Shown: positions 9,185 to 19,495, counted from the first letter of the stretch. The stretch: 24,030 nucleotides of DNA from Chara braunii (GCA_003427395.1 BFEA01000451.1:466516-490545); one strand, 5' to 3'. Numbers and translations are program-made. Notes: generated from the sequence alone by a model not told the origin.

Positions 9185-9400
9185 ATCTCTCAAGGAACGT
9201 CCCTTCGGTCCCAAGAGTTATTGAATAGCAACAACAACAGCTGACAGTGTACTTCACAGGGACCTTCCTTCAGTCTTAAGAAGTACAGAGTGTTGATTCC
9301 AGAGAGGTCTCTTTCCTCATCTGAGAGTACTCCCAAGAGACCTCCCGTCAGTTTCAAGGGATACTGGCCCCAGAAAGGTCCCTTCCCTCATCTTAGACAA
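9185..9400. repeat. degenerate tandem repeats, units of about 50-65 bp
   Basis: Related blocks recur: CAAGGAACGTCCCTTCGGTC, CAGGGACCTTCCTTCAGTC, AGAGACCTCCCGTCAGTTTC, and AGAGAGGTCTCTTTCCTCATC / AGAAAGGTCCCTTCCCTCATC. The order suggests decayed tandem duplication in the 3' noncoding part of the retrotransposon. Confidence 0.5.
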
Positions 9401-10017
9401 GATAGGTAACTTAGTTAAGAAACACAAAGCCTCCATGCTGACAACTCTCTGGTCAAGCAAGGTTGAACTTCTTTATGTCTATCTTCTTGATAGCTCTCTT
9501 AGACAGGCAACTCAGTTAGCAAAGTCTTTCTATTCACAACTCTCTAGTCAGGTAGAGCTGGACTTCTTTATGCCCGTTAGACTTTCCCCTCATCATGAGA
9601 TTAACGTTGGTTACTCTTTTATGTGCCACAGTCATGAATTCTTTGAACTTAATATCACTGCAACTGCACTTTACAGTTACTCCCCACTCAGGGATCTAAT
9701 GCTCGTAGATCAACTGCGACTCAACATTCATAACACTTTAATCTCATTGATTTGTCGCTTATAGAAAATAATGAAATCAGTTCAGATGCAAAAACGAATG
9801 TAAATCATCTGGAAAGTCTCTCAAGTCTTCTGCAACGAAGTCTGACAAGTTGATAATTGATATACTGAATTGACATTGCAAGAGTGATCAAGGTCTGCTG
9901 AAATTTTTTGTCTTCACAGCGGTCATTTGCCTCACTATATTTTTCTCAGTTTTCTGAAACAACTCTTTTACTGGATGATTGACTCTTCTTTTCTTTATTT
10001 CTTATCGTTGTAGGGAC

Positions 10018-11000
10018 CGGGTCAGAATCTTTGAAAGTAAACTTACGAAGCCTGGATCCTGACACCATATCGTGAACTCTTGAACCATTCATCTTTGATG
10101 TCTCATAAACATTGACCTCTGCTTCGCCTGTAATTCTGTAGGGACCGATTCATTTGGGCTCCAACTGTTTAGTCAATTGAATCTCAAGGGAATTGTCAAT
10201 AGGAGGACAACGTCACAAACTTTTATTTTTTTTTTCCTTATGTATCTCTTCTTATTCCACCTCTCATGGTCTAATAATCTGTTGGTTGTCATTCTTTCTG
10301 CAACATCCATTGCTTCTGGATCAATCTTCGATATCTGTCTCATTCTGATATGAAGAAGCCCTGAGATATAATATTATGTGTCACTCTATTGACTTGACCA
10401 TGTTCTGATTATACTCTCAATAGGCAGAGTGGCATACCGACCATACCACAGAGTGAATGGAGCATAACCAGTAGTTTTCTTGACAGTGATGTTGTCAGCA
10501 TAAATTACAGTTCTTACTTCTTTCGACCAGTTACTAAGATTCCCTTCACATCATTTGGCAAACGAATCTTTTAAAGTCATGTGACCTCTCTCGACAGGTG
10601 TGCTTGCTTGAGGATGATAAATAGTTACATATCGAATTCTGACACTCATTCTGAGAGTAGTTCTTCTTACAATCTCATTTCTAAATACAGATCTTCTGTG
10701 TGAGACGAACGCTCTGATGAAGGGATACATGAGATAGACTTCCTCTATCCAGTCAGCCATTTGCTCGACTGTCTTCCTCTTCAGAGTCTTTGCCTCAACG
10801 TACCCAGAAAAACTATCCCTCACATTCAGTATGTATCTCATACCACCCTTGCCTAGTGGCATGGTGATGAAATCCAAGTGAACTCGACTCCCTGACTCTA
10901 CCAGGATAGTCGAAAATAAAGGTTCAATCATCCTTGTTGTAGACCTCTTCTGACATAACACACATGACTTACAAAATATGTAAATCATGTCTCTCATGTG
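10018..11000 (-). pseudogene. retrotransposon integrase (decayed)
   Basis: Integrase inserts the cDNA into the host genome. The ORF at 10997-10551 begins at the second half of the HHCC zinc finger (CKSCVLCQKRS). It continues into the rve core with the first catalytic Asp (HLDFITMPLGKGG) and the terminal Glu (STPVERGHMTLKDSF). The second catalytic Asp, expected in a DxGxxF context, reads SHRRSVFRNE: Asp is replaced by His and Gly by Arg, so the core is inactive. Downstream in other frames are the TTGYAPFTLWYGR motif (about 10460) and a C-terminal GPYRITGEAEV module (about 10150-10120). I see no chromodomain. Several stops and frame changes confirm a pseudogene. Confidence 0.85.
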
Positions 11001-11040
11001 ATACTATAAGTAGAGTTTAACTGTCTTAGAGTAAGTTGTT

Positions 11041-11640
11041 TCAGCAACTCAATGACCACCAACAACTCCCTCGTGTAGAGCAACAATTATTTCTAGCTGT
11101 CTTTCTTCCCCACAGATAACTCTTAGTGGAGGTAAGCCTCCTTTGCCATCCACAAAGAGGTGACATCTCTTTAGTCTGAACTTCTTCCTTGAATTTTTTG
11201 CAGTAGTATTCCTTTAGTTGTTCTCTTTCCATCCTTCTTAATCTTTTGGTAACTTTCATCATACTCCTAAAAAATAAAAGAAATTTCCTCTTCTTTCTTT
11301 TCAATTTTTTCCTCACTTTTTGACCTAGAGTTTTCTCCCATCTCATGGACAGCCACAACTGCTGCATTGACTTTGGCATACCAATCGTTTTGTTCTTCAT
11401 CTTCTTCGTTTTCAAGAATTAACTCATAGACATAAGAATCAGAGATTTCTCCCCAGTTGTCTCTTTCTTCGAGCCATAAGCTCCATTTATAGGAACTTGA
11501 CGCCTTATAATATTCATCGTCTTCTTCATTCAAGAAATTATCAACATAAGCAGACTCTTCAATTGTCTCATTAATATTTTCATCTTCTTCGTTTCTCCAT
11601 TCAATTCGACTTAGGTCATTTGCTTGATTCTTTAAAGTGG
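11041..11640 (-). pseudogene. acidic linker between RNase H and integrase
   Basis: Directly after the NQANDLSRIEW tail of RNase H the frame encodes a strongly acidic, low-complexity stretch (NEEDENINETIEESAYVD, NEEDEEQNDWYAKV). A Lys/Glu-rich part (KSEEKIEKKEEEISF) follows and a one-base frame change leads to a Lys/Arg-rich part (11270-11041). Linkers like this occur in gypsy polyproteins between the RNase H and integrase domains. No catalytic motif is present. Confidence 0.6.
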
Positions 11641-12040
11641 GAATCGTTTCCAATTTAAAATCAAAAGTTCAAATGAAGGCAATTCATCTGCTTACTGTTG
11701 GATCCACTTGTTGATGTTTTTTAATAGCACCAATCACAGCAGATGCATCAGTCCTCAGGATGAATCTCCTTCCAAGTACATAGTGTTTGAAGCATCTAAG
11801 ACAGTGGATAAATGTTAGTAGCTCTTTTTTAAACTGGGTGTAACCTCTTTCTGTAAAGTTAAGAGTTCTACTCTCAAATCTCAGGGGTTTCTATTTTCTA
11901 TTCTCATTTTTTTTGAATAAGCACACCACAACGAGCTAATGGTCCCCCATCTGCCTCGATGACGAAGGGTCTTCCCTCCTCATCATCATAGAAAAACATC
12001 CCCAATACTACACCTCCATCTTTTAATTTTTCTTAAAAAG
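11620..12040 (-). pseudogene. retrotransposon RNase H domain (decayed)
   Basis: RNase H degrades the RNA strand of the cDNA hybrid. The sequence shows FVIEADGGPLARCGVLIQ (about 11970-11915), then after a frameshift near an A-run FESRTLNFTERGYTQFKKELL (a conserved Glu region), ILRTDASAVIGAIKKHQQ (about 11760) and finally TIPTLKNQANDLSRIEW. The conserved Asp and Glu positions appear present, but two stops near 11685 fall where Trp is expected (TGG to TGA). The frameshift separates this domain from the upstream RT frame. Confidence 0.8.
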
Positions 12041-13060
12041 TTTCTGCAACAATCTGTTTTTTCTCAATCCAAGATAAGTCAGCCCCTTGTCTCACCATCT
12101 CTCTTAAAGGTTCTGCAAGGGTAACAAAATGAGGAATGAAAATCCTCTAGAACCCACAGACACCTAAGAAGCTTCTGACGTCTGTCACTCACTTGAGTGA
12201 CAGAAACCAGTTCAAAAATTTATGTATCTTCTTGGGGTCAGGGTTCCTACCATTGGAGAAACATATAAAGTCCAAGATTGTTACCTTTGCTTGAAAGAGA
12301 AGGGACTTCGGTCCACTGACAGTCATATTGTATTTCTAAAGTCTCTCTAGGACCATCTTTACTCATTCAGCATGTTCACAGACAAACTTTCTGACCTCAT
12401 CAACAATCAAAGTCACATCTCTTACTATAGGTCCTTTCACAAGGTTATCATCAATATAAGGGTTGGTTATCTCAGGAGAGATATCCTTAATGACTTGGAT
12501 CATATCCCTTTGAACCACTGCCACACCATTGGTCCAACCTTGAGGTACCACATACATTTGAATGAGATCTCTCGACATGTGCATGACAATCATTGGTCGA
12601 CTAGTGGAATGAATGAGAAACTGGTCATAGCCATAATATAAATCAATTAAAAAATAAATGCATCGTTCATATGTCATACAACCTAGTCGACCAGCAAAAG
12701 ATTCAGAAAGGATATCAGTATAAGGAACGCTACATGCATCACGAACCGTTACTTAAATGAGTTTCTGAAGATTTTTTATCCACCTCAGTCCACCCTCTGA
12801 TTTTCAAAAACAAAACCAGTGGTTAGCATACGGACCATCAACATGTTCAACAACATTAGAGACAATCTTCTTGTCAAGATACTTTACTACCTCTGCCTCT
12901 TCCTTCAGGGCATACATGGTTGGTCTATCATTCCATGGAGTATGATCAACTGTCCAAATTTTTGTCATCTTGATCATATCCACGTCCAACCGCTCTCTCT
13001 CCTCATCATTAAAAGAGAATGCTCCAGAGAATTTTTGACACACTTTGAAGATCTATTATT
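12040..13060 (-). pseudogene. retrotransposon reverse transcriptase (decayed)
   Basis: RT copies the genomic RNA into cDNA. Recognisable motifs in order are: IWTVDHTPWNDRPTMYALK at the entry, HWFCF..SEGGLRWIKNL, SESFAGR, FLIDLYYGYDQFLI (palm), VVPQGWTNGVAVVQRDMI, the catalytic NPYIDDNLVKGP (YIDD intact), TVSGPKSLL and VRSFLGVCGF..RIFIPHF in the thumb/connection. All lie in one frame with protease and Gag and are interrupted only by stop codons. One is TAG where Trp is expected (CGFW-RIF), and others read TGA where Arg or Gln would fit. The motif style resembles gypsy elements of charophytes and basidiomycetes more than the common angiosperm clades. Confidence 0.88.
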
Positions 13061-13508
13061 TCTCTTTAGGCAAGATAAATTGATTTGATCCTACCTTCAT
13101 TGTGTCAAATATTTCCCTGGTGACTATGTTCCCTAATTTTGCAGACTCCCTTAATGCTTTAATGATTTTTTTTTCTTTCTCTAGTGCTTCATCATAATCC
13201 TTTTCAATTAGAACTGTCATCGGGTTCTTCTTCACCCTATTGAACTTGTATTTTATTTTTGACCCAGTGACTATTTTCCTAAAAAAAGATGAGTTGATGC
13301 GAACTTTAATTTCATTTTTTCGCTCTTAGCAGTCTTAACAACCTTCTTGAATGCTTCAATATGTTCATCCTCATCTTTGAGTTTGCCAAAAGTTTTCGTC
13401 ATCTTTGAAATCTGATTAATATCAACCGAGACTTCCTCCTTGACTTCTTGCTTGTCTTTTCATTTTATCTTCCTTATATTCTCAACAGACTTTTCGCTTC
13501 TGATTGAA

Positions 13509-14201
13509 TTACGTATTATGCTTATGATGACGAGAAGTACAGACCATAAAAGTTTGTTCCTGTGCAGTCTCCGGATCTTGCAAACCAATCCAGGACGACC
13601 CTTCATGACTGAAGGACTTGACAACTTTCATCTTGTGCAAGAACGGAGTGTCCATAATACAATCATGATCTAGATCTGGTACCACAAATCTCAATAGTTC
13701 GACTGACATCATCCCAACCCTGATGGGCAAGTTGTCAATAAACTCTACGATAAAGAGTTCTCCAACAATATTACATAGTACTTGCCTCGTGGGCCTATCA
13801 ATGGTCAGGTCGCAGACTTTCATTGCCTTCTAGGAGATAAGTATAATTTTCGCCCCAAAGTCTAGTAAGATTCGGATTTTCACCTGATTAATGTAGATAG
13901 TTAAATACCCACAACCTATGGTTGCGAATCTCATCTTACACTCATGTAAGGTCCTGTTGACTTGGTTGGGGGAAACCGATCCAAGGTAATTAACTTCCAT
14001 CATTTTCTTTTTAACTAACTTTTTAAGTTCCTCTCTCAACTTTTGTGTTAGCGTCATTGCCTCTTTGAAGGACAAATTCACTTCTATTTCTTCTAACATT
14101 TTTGTAATTACATCCGTAATTACAGTTTCATCTTTCAACTCACTCTTAAGGATAAATTTTTTTTTTTTCCCTTGTTCACTCTTTTTAAACTTAGGGTCTG
14201 G
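13509..14201 (-). pseudogene. retrotransposon aspartic protease (decayed)
   Basis: The protease would cleave the Gag-Pol precursor. The active-site loop reads ILLDFGAKIILIS (13895-13835). The expected D-T/S-G-A has become D-F-G-A, which a single C-to-T change from Ser would explain and which should abolish activity. A stop follows four codons past the loop end, yet the same frame continues with NLPIRVGMMSVELL and DCIMDTPFLHKMKV, the region where the conserved hydrophobic-hydrophobic-G motif is expected (here Asp in place of Gly). The N-terminal part (14138-13930) is Lys/Glu-rich linker. Confidence 0.78.
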
Positions 14202-15714
14202 TTATTGATCATCAAAAATGTCAATTAGAGTTTCTTCGGTATTTCTTCTCTTCTTTTCCTCTATCATTTTAGATGTGAAACATTCTTGAAGATTCCTCAT
14301 TTCTCCGATCACCACATTGGGTTCCATGATAAGTTCCGGTGGTAGATCACCCTCGAAAGACATCATGTTGGCCGAACAGGCGGGCTCGCTAGGTGAAAAT
14401 GTTACTAACTCAGAAGAAGTCTGAGAACCAGAAGTCTCCCCTAACGATTGTCCACTTGAAAAAAACTCATTAAAAATGTCTCTCATTAAAGTTAGAGAGT
14501 GTAGAGGCAATTCAATCAATGAAAGAGGGTCATCAGTATTTTGCACAAGTTCTTTAGACAATTCACCAATGAGGAAGTGAACACTCACATTGACCTTTCT
14601 CTTCTTCTTTTTCTTCATCTATTCTTCATGTTTAAGGGCAAGAAGTCTCATACCTCCAAGATGTCTGAGATCTAGTTTGTTTCGTGAACTGTCACAGACA
14701 TGACCCATTGCATCCTTCTTAGTCACCTCACTTTTCACATCCTCTTCCAGAGGTTTACAGTAGGTGGTAGTGCGACCTCCTTCACCACAGTAATAACAGA
14801 CAAAACTGTTCCTTGGACGCTCATCATATTTTTTTATTTCTCTTTTTTGTTTTCCATCATTACCCTCATTCTTTTTTGACTTGGAGGAATATCCTCTTTT
14901 ACCATAATTATCATCATCGTCATCATCTTCTTCATCTTCACTTTCTGCTTTCTTCTTTCCTTTTTCATCCACAACATGATTAGCAGGCATATAATTGATC
15001 ATAACCAGTTGAATAATATTCTCGGCATTCAAATTGTTCTCTCTATTCATACCATTCTCGGTCTTCTAGTTTTTAGCCAGTGTACTGATCTGATCCAGTG
15101 ACCACTTCCTGTGCGAGATCTTAGACAAAGTTTTAACTATTGCAACCATTTCATCCCATCTGAGAGGGTAGTGTTGAGCTTGTTTGAGAACATTCTGTCT
15201 CTCATTATCTGTAAAATTAATGAGAAAAATATGATATCTTTGAGCCTCATCCAAATATGGTATTCTCCTGGCTGTTTGGATGAAAGTTTGAAGAAAGACA
15301 TTGAAAGTGTCATATTTAGCTCTTCTGATCTTGAGAAGATCCTTGGTGGTGGTTAGGACAGAGTCTTTCTCAAAAAAAAAAAATTATTCTCTCTTTGACT
15401 TCTTCCCATGTTGTAGCCCCTTCCATCAACTCTTGGATAACCATCCTCGAGTCGGTATCACAATAGGATAGAAGGTGCTTAAGTTGTTGTTTATCTGTCC
15501 AACTATAACTAAGACCACATAGTTCTTATTCATCGAATAAATCATTCACTTGAGGCCTGCTGAAGCATGAAATCCTTTCATCTAGCCTCTTTGCTCTTGC
15601 AATATCCGACCCTCCTTTTATTGTGTCAACTCTATCGATCAGTCCTCATATGACATCAAACAGGGTCTCCTCATGAGTCCCTGCAGAAGAACTAGGTCTC
15701 CCTCGTCCAACCAT
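14202..15714 (-). pseudogene. retrotransposon Gag (decayed)
   Basis: Gag forms the particle and binds RNA. The likely start is the ATG at 15714 (MVGRGRPSSSAGTHEETL). The capsid region runs to about 15070 (LLKIRRAKYDTFNVFLQTF, AQHYPLRWDEMV), with a frame change near an A-run at 15371-15381 and several stops. A Lys/Asp-rich stretch precedes one zinc knuckle at 14798-14757 (CYYCGEGGRTTTYC). It keeps the C-x2-C-x9-C spacing, but the His position is Arg, so zinc binding is impaired. The frame continues through a TAG (about 14621) and a TAA (14202) into protease, implying a gag-pro-pol fusion in one frame. Confidence 0.82.
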
Positions 15715-15842
15715 TTTGACCATACATCTTTCCTTAATGTTATCTTCTCTCTTATTGTCACTTTTGACCTCTTCTTCCCCACTTTCAGTCCCTTACTTTC
15801 CTCACAAGAGATACAAGCTCGTCTCTCTCCTTGCTCTATCCC

Positions 15843-16337
15843 TTATGAATCCTGTACGTAGAGAGTATAGGCAATAATTGACCGAGTAGTGATAAAGGGC
15901 AATGCAATTTTTCTTAGTCTTCCAATATAATCCTCAATCAGTTTTCTTTCATCATCCTTACTCAGTTTTCTGTTATATTCCCTCATAGTACCCCAGATCA
16001 TAAAGTACCATGTCAATTTTATAATCTCATAATCAAATTGCATAGCTCATGAACCGTTGTTGATCCTTCTGGCGAAAGAGACTCGTTCTCTTGAGGAGTG
16101 ATGTGATACGCTCTCGGTAATCCTCACTTTCACTATCTTCAGTAAATAGTTAATCTCAGTCTGGTCAGTAACAGCTCTCAAGGCGGAGTCTCTCATCCGA
16201 TCAAAGAAAGGTTGCAAGAACTCAAACTCATCCAAAGTAGAGAGGTTTCTATCTGAGATCCGAAGAGTCTCTACTGTCTTAACCACTCTTCCCTCCAATA
16301 CAACCCCAAACGTTAGTTGTTCAACGGGATCATGCAT
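15843..16337 (-). pseudogene. leader-array unknown domain, unit 5 (nearest gag)
   Basis: Two adjoining open stretches, 16337-16047 (TVETLRISDRNLSTLDEFEF) and 16043-15843. The latter contains YNRKLSKDDERKLIEDYIGR then IALPFITTRSIIAYTL. That resembles unit 3 (YRKLSTEDYDKMLNYLNSI then VVIPYEIVRYEAL) in spacing and hydrophobic pattern. The later FDVKIYVP-type motif is not evident before the stop. Function unknown; it lies about 130 bp upstream of the Gag start. Assignment to the array is an eye alignment and less certain than for units 1-3. Confidence 0.45.
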
Positions 16338-16607
16338 TATCGATCATTATAGACAGTGTCGAGAGAGGTAGATCTCATGATGAATGTAGTTATGGATCTC
16401 GGGCTGGTGTTCAAAAGTATTTAAAAGTAAAAATTTTATCACAACTCTGGAGTCACTCTCTCTCGCGTTACCTACTATGACAATAGGTTCCAGGAGAAGG
16501 GACCAATTTCTCTTATTGTTAAAGTGTTACGTAGTTAAGAAACTCGGGAGTCTTTCAAACTTCCTTATTCCTTCTCCTCAAGTTACTTTTCTCTGTAATT
16601 TTTTCAG

Positions 16608-16835
16608 TCACTTTTTTTTCCTTATAAGACTAATATAAGCTCTCAGTCGGCATTCAAAATAATCAACTTCCTTTTTTAGGCATGTTGGAGCGTAAATTTT
16701 TACATCCAAGCTGCCGGTGTTCAGGAATTTGACCACTTGAATGTTAAATATTATTCGCCCTCTTCCACATGTCTCGTGTCTCAGAATTACAAAGGGATTA
16801 TCAGACTCAATTGCTTCATAAAGTCTGCCTCTCAT
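16608..16835 (-). pseudogene. leader-array unknown domain, unit 4 (truncated)
   Basis: Encodes DNPFVILRHETCGRG, then VVKFLNTGSLDVKIYAPTC and a Lys/Arg-rich tail. The LDVKIYAP motif (16709 downward) matches FDIGIYVP of unit 3 and YDVKIYVP of unit 2. The N-terminal half expected from unit 3 is missing, and the frame stops abruptly at the junction with the GC-rich segment at about 16840, so that segment interrupted or replaced part of the unit. Confidence 0.5.
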
Positions 16836-16839
16836 ACCC

Positions 16840-17937
16840 TACCCTAACCACTCAAACCCCGGTTAGGGTTCTCTTAGGGTTTTTCTATGACTTAGGGTTT
16901 TCCTAACCCCCCCCCCTACTCCCCTTTTCCATTCGGGCACCCTAGACCCGAACCACCCTTCCCCCTTTGCGGGCGCCCGCACTCGACTCACTAGCGCCGC
17001 CCGTCGCTTTCTACCGCAGACCCCCCCCTACACCCTCCACTCACCCGGACCTCCTCTGACCCCCTCCAGTTCGACCCGTCACCTCCCATGGCCGACGGTG
17101 TGTCACAAGCCGGGGACGCGGCGACGANCTCGGCACCGGGNTCCATACCCGTGNCGGCGGACCACGGCCCTTAGCCCCANGGGGATCTGCACACCCTCCT
17201 CACNTCCCTCCTTGCGCCCTTAGAGGCGCAGGTGGCGACTTTTGTCACTGGCCTGCGGCAACTCCAGGACGCTGACCGTCCTTCCTCTCCCCACTCTCTC
17301 TNTTCCCCTGACTCTCAGTCCGGGACATGGTGGCCACANCGGAGCTTCCTCCTCCGCTGCCCTCGACCCGGCCATCCTGGTGACCGTCCACACTCCTAGC
17401 ACAACGGCCGCCACGGGCCAGACCTTGCCTCACTCTACGAGCGCACCCGTCCAGATTCCGATCACTACGGCCACAGGACCACAAACCGCTGCCGTGGTCT
17501 CAACTTTTCCGGGTGCCCCACTTCTCCCTCCCATTCGCACGACCGCAGCNCCACTTGGCTCTCAGGCTCTCCCTCTTGTGGGATGGCTCACGCCGCTCGT
17601 GCGTCTACTCCTGCCACCCCTCGCTCAATCTACGTTTGACATCTTGAGGACNAGCTTGCCCAGACCCGGGTCGACCTCGCTTTCTTACGCCTTCAGCCAC
17701 CCCTACCCTCACATGTGGCCGCGCCTACGGGCGCACCCCCTTCTTCCTCTACTCTTCCTTCCATGCAGGCTCGCTCCCCTCGCCCTGCACCTTATCCACC
17801 CCCATCCTACCTTCTTCCTATTCCCTCGGTTGTTGTAACCTTTTCTACTACATTTCCCTCGCAGCCTGTTGATGTTGCCCCCACCGCTCCCCCAAGAATA
17901 CTTGAGTTATTTTCACCTTCTATACAAAATCTATCAT
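16840..17937 (+). mobile_element. GC-rich fragment of a second retroelement (5' leader plus gag start)
   Basis: A sharp change to GC-rich, pyrimidine-rich sequence inside an AT-rich element. It starts with TAGGG-type leader sequence. From an ATG at 17088 it encodes MADGVSQAGDAAT and, after one TAG, LLTSLLAPLEAQVATFVTG. Other frames then carry a Thr/Pro/Ala-rich stretch and QTRVDLAFLRLQPP. The composition resembles the N-terminal region of a retrotransposon Gag, but no diagnostic motif is present. Nine isolated N positions (17128-17652) fall only here. Neither end shows an LTR or target duplication. Confidence 0.5.
16874..16900 (+). promoter_or_regulatory. two telo-box motifs (TTAGGGTTT)
   Basis: Perfect TTAGGGTTT at 16874-16882 and 16892-16900, with further GGTTAGGG nearby. 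Telo-boxes (AAACCCTAA on the other strand) are common in promoters and leaders of plant genes. The spacing is irregular, so this is not a telomere array. It sits about 190 bp before the ATG of the GC-rich fragment. Confidence 0.5.
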
Positions 17938-18378
17938 GACTGACCAATTATTCCTTGAAAACGTAAGACCTTCAACAGGTGGAGATGGTATCCCAAGGAT
18001 AGGTCTGATATAGGTACTTCAAGAAAAACTCTTCCCTTCTTGTTCAAGTATTTTATTTTCGTCATGCACAATATTTTATGCTCGTTGCCAATATCGACCA
18101 CTTCTACATTCTTCGAACCTATGTCGTGGCACGTAGATCCCAATGTCAAACTCACCAAGGTCAATAAAATAGTTGGTAAGAACATACATACCATCATGTT
18201 CCCATCCCAGATTCTTTAGTGCCTCATACCTCACAATCTCGTAGGGAATCACAACTCTCCATATTATAGAATTAAGATAATTAAGCATCTTATCATAATC
18301 CTCCGTACTCAACTTCCTATATCCTCCTTCCAGCCTAAAGCATGGTCTCACTTTTAGAAGAATGTATAGTCGACTCAT
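17934..18378 (-). pseudogene. leader-array unknown domain, unit 3
   Basis: The clearest unit. In order: KVRPCFRLEGGYRKLSTED, YDKMLNYLNSIIWRVV, IPYEIVRYEALKNLGWEHD, MYVLTNYFIDLGEFDIGIYV and PRHRFEE. A frameshift near 18120 then leads into KNVEVVDIGNEHKILCM and GRVFLEVPISDLSLGYH, which ends at the GC-rich segment. FLEVPISDLSLGYH resembles LLEIPVANFALSLFGG before unit 1, suggesting it begins the next unit. There is no known family match from memory and no membrane segment. Confidence 0.6.
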
Positions 18379-18496
18379 TTGCGTCTTTGGTCTTTTCTCA
18401 TTTTCAGTACAAACTCAATCACGGCAGACCAGCTGTTTCTTGACAAAGTATCAAGTAAAGGAGGAGTTGAGAATCTTCAAAAAACAGCAAGTCGAG

Positions 18497-18915
18497 TAGA
18501 TCCAATGAAGCGCGTATTTTCTCTCTCAAGTCTTTTTTTCTCTTTCAGTACAACTTCCTCGGCAAATTTTCAGCATCTCTCACACACAGCGTCGACACTT
18601 CTTTCTTTAGGAACATAAATTTTTACATCATATGTGTCAAAGTCTGTAAAGTAGGATATCAAGACATAAAATCGTTCCTGCTCTCATCCACTGTCAACCA
18701 TTTCATACTTGACGATCTTGTATGAGAACACTTATTTCTCACTTAAAGCATTCAGTGATCTCAGGAGACACTTGACTTTTGTCGTGCTTGGACCTGAACC
18801 TCCGTCAAATTTCAATCTTCTCTGTCTGATTTCCTCTGTTGAAGTTTCTCTTGTTTTCATGACAACCTTCTCATTTTTTTCCACCTCAGTACCATGTTGA
18901 TTATTGACAACCAAT
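18497..18915 (-). pseudogene. leader-array unknown domain, unit 2
   Basis: One frame with three internal stops. It encodes a charged N-terminal part (KNEKVVMKTRETSTEEIRQR), TTKVKCLLRSLNALSEK, VFSYKIVKYEMVDSG, RFYVLISYFTDFDTYDVKIYV and a basic tail (KEKKRLERENTRF). It aligns with unit 3 over the Y-[EK]-IV-[RK]-YE block and the YVL..YF.D....[YF]D block. Spacing of the YD motif to unit 1 is 488 nt and to unit 3 482 nt. Confidence 0.6.
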
Positions 18916-19079
18916 TATTTCCGTTACAGTAGCTTTAAGGAATAAGATAAATTGAAATTATCTCATAGGTTACAGGTATAAACCCTCATTCCACTTTATT
19001 CTTTCGCCTGGTTATATCCGCCTTTGCATCGTAGATAGACTGAACAACGACTTCCCATAGTCAGTTAAAGGTCTCACTA

Positions 19080-19495
19080 TCGTTGCAGTTTCCCTTCTTG
19101 ACGTAGAGACGAATATCATATATATCTGCCTCCAAGAAGTGAGCCAGCACTACACAGATGGTCGAACTGTTTGAGTGGTAAATCCAACAGTGCTCATACT
19201 GATAGGGGAATACCCCTTTAATAGTTAATTTTGAGAGTTATTTCAGTAAATCAATAGTTAACATTCTTGATGAAATTTCTTAGTCTCTGACTCATTCTCT
19301 TCTTTCCCAATTCTTTAAGGACATCAAGGGCTCATAAGGCATACCTGTGATCAAGCCTGATCCTCCTCACTGAATAATGTCAGTCTTCCCCTCCAAAAAG
19401 AGATAAGGCAAAGTTAGCAACTGGGATTTCCAAGAGAGTGATGTCTCGATCAAAATAATAGTGCCAGTCTGATAATTCAGAGATTGTCAACAGTT
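19080..19495 (-). pseudogene. leader-array unknown domain, unit 1 (nearest PBS)
   Basis: First unit after the primer-binding site. One frame gives DWHYYFDRDITLLEIPVA, HYSVRRIRLDHRYAL, LDVLKELGKKRMSQRLRNF. After a frame change come GVFPYQYEHCWIYHSN, ICVVLAHFLEADIYDIRLYV and KKGNCNDSETF. The YDIRLYVKKG stretch matches YDLRAYLKKGKETHEYF encoded inside both LTRs, linking the array to the LTR gene. Multiple stops and a frameshift make it non-functional here. Confidence 0.58.

Larger units (their letters stand above)
8794..10017 (-). other. noncoding region between integrase and 3' LTR
   Basis: No minus-strand coding continuity is visible. It contains degenerate direct repeats, and a plus-strand frame at 9435-9764 that I regard as chance. 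A clear purine-rich polypurine tract next to the LTR edge at 8794 is not apparent on the minus strand, where the sequence reads GGTGGGTGAGCCGGTCCCC. Confidence 0.6.

Noticed and set aside
9435-9764. 109-codon plus-strand ORF between integrase and the 3' LTR
   Set aside because: It is antisense to the element, has no recognisable motif, and has no second copy for comparison.
12372-13088. Plus-strand ORFs opposite RT (89 codons each)
   Set aside because: They are opposite-strand shadows of the RT coding region, which has the recognisable motifs.
16850-16910. Telomere array
   Set aside because: TTAGGGTTT occurs only twice with irregular spacing, which fits telo-boxes in a leader and not a telomeric tract.
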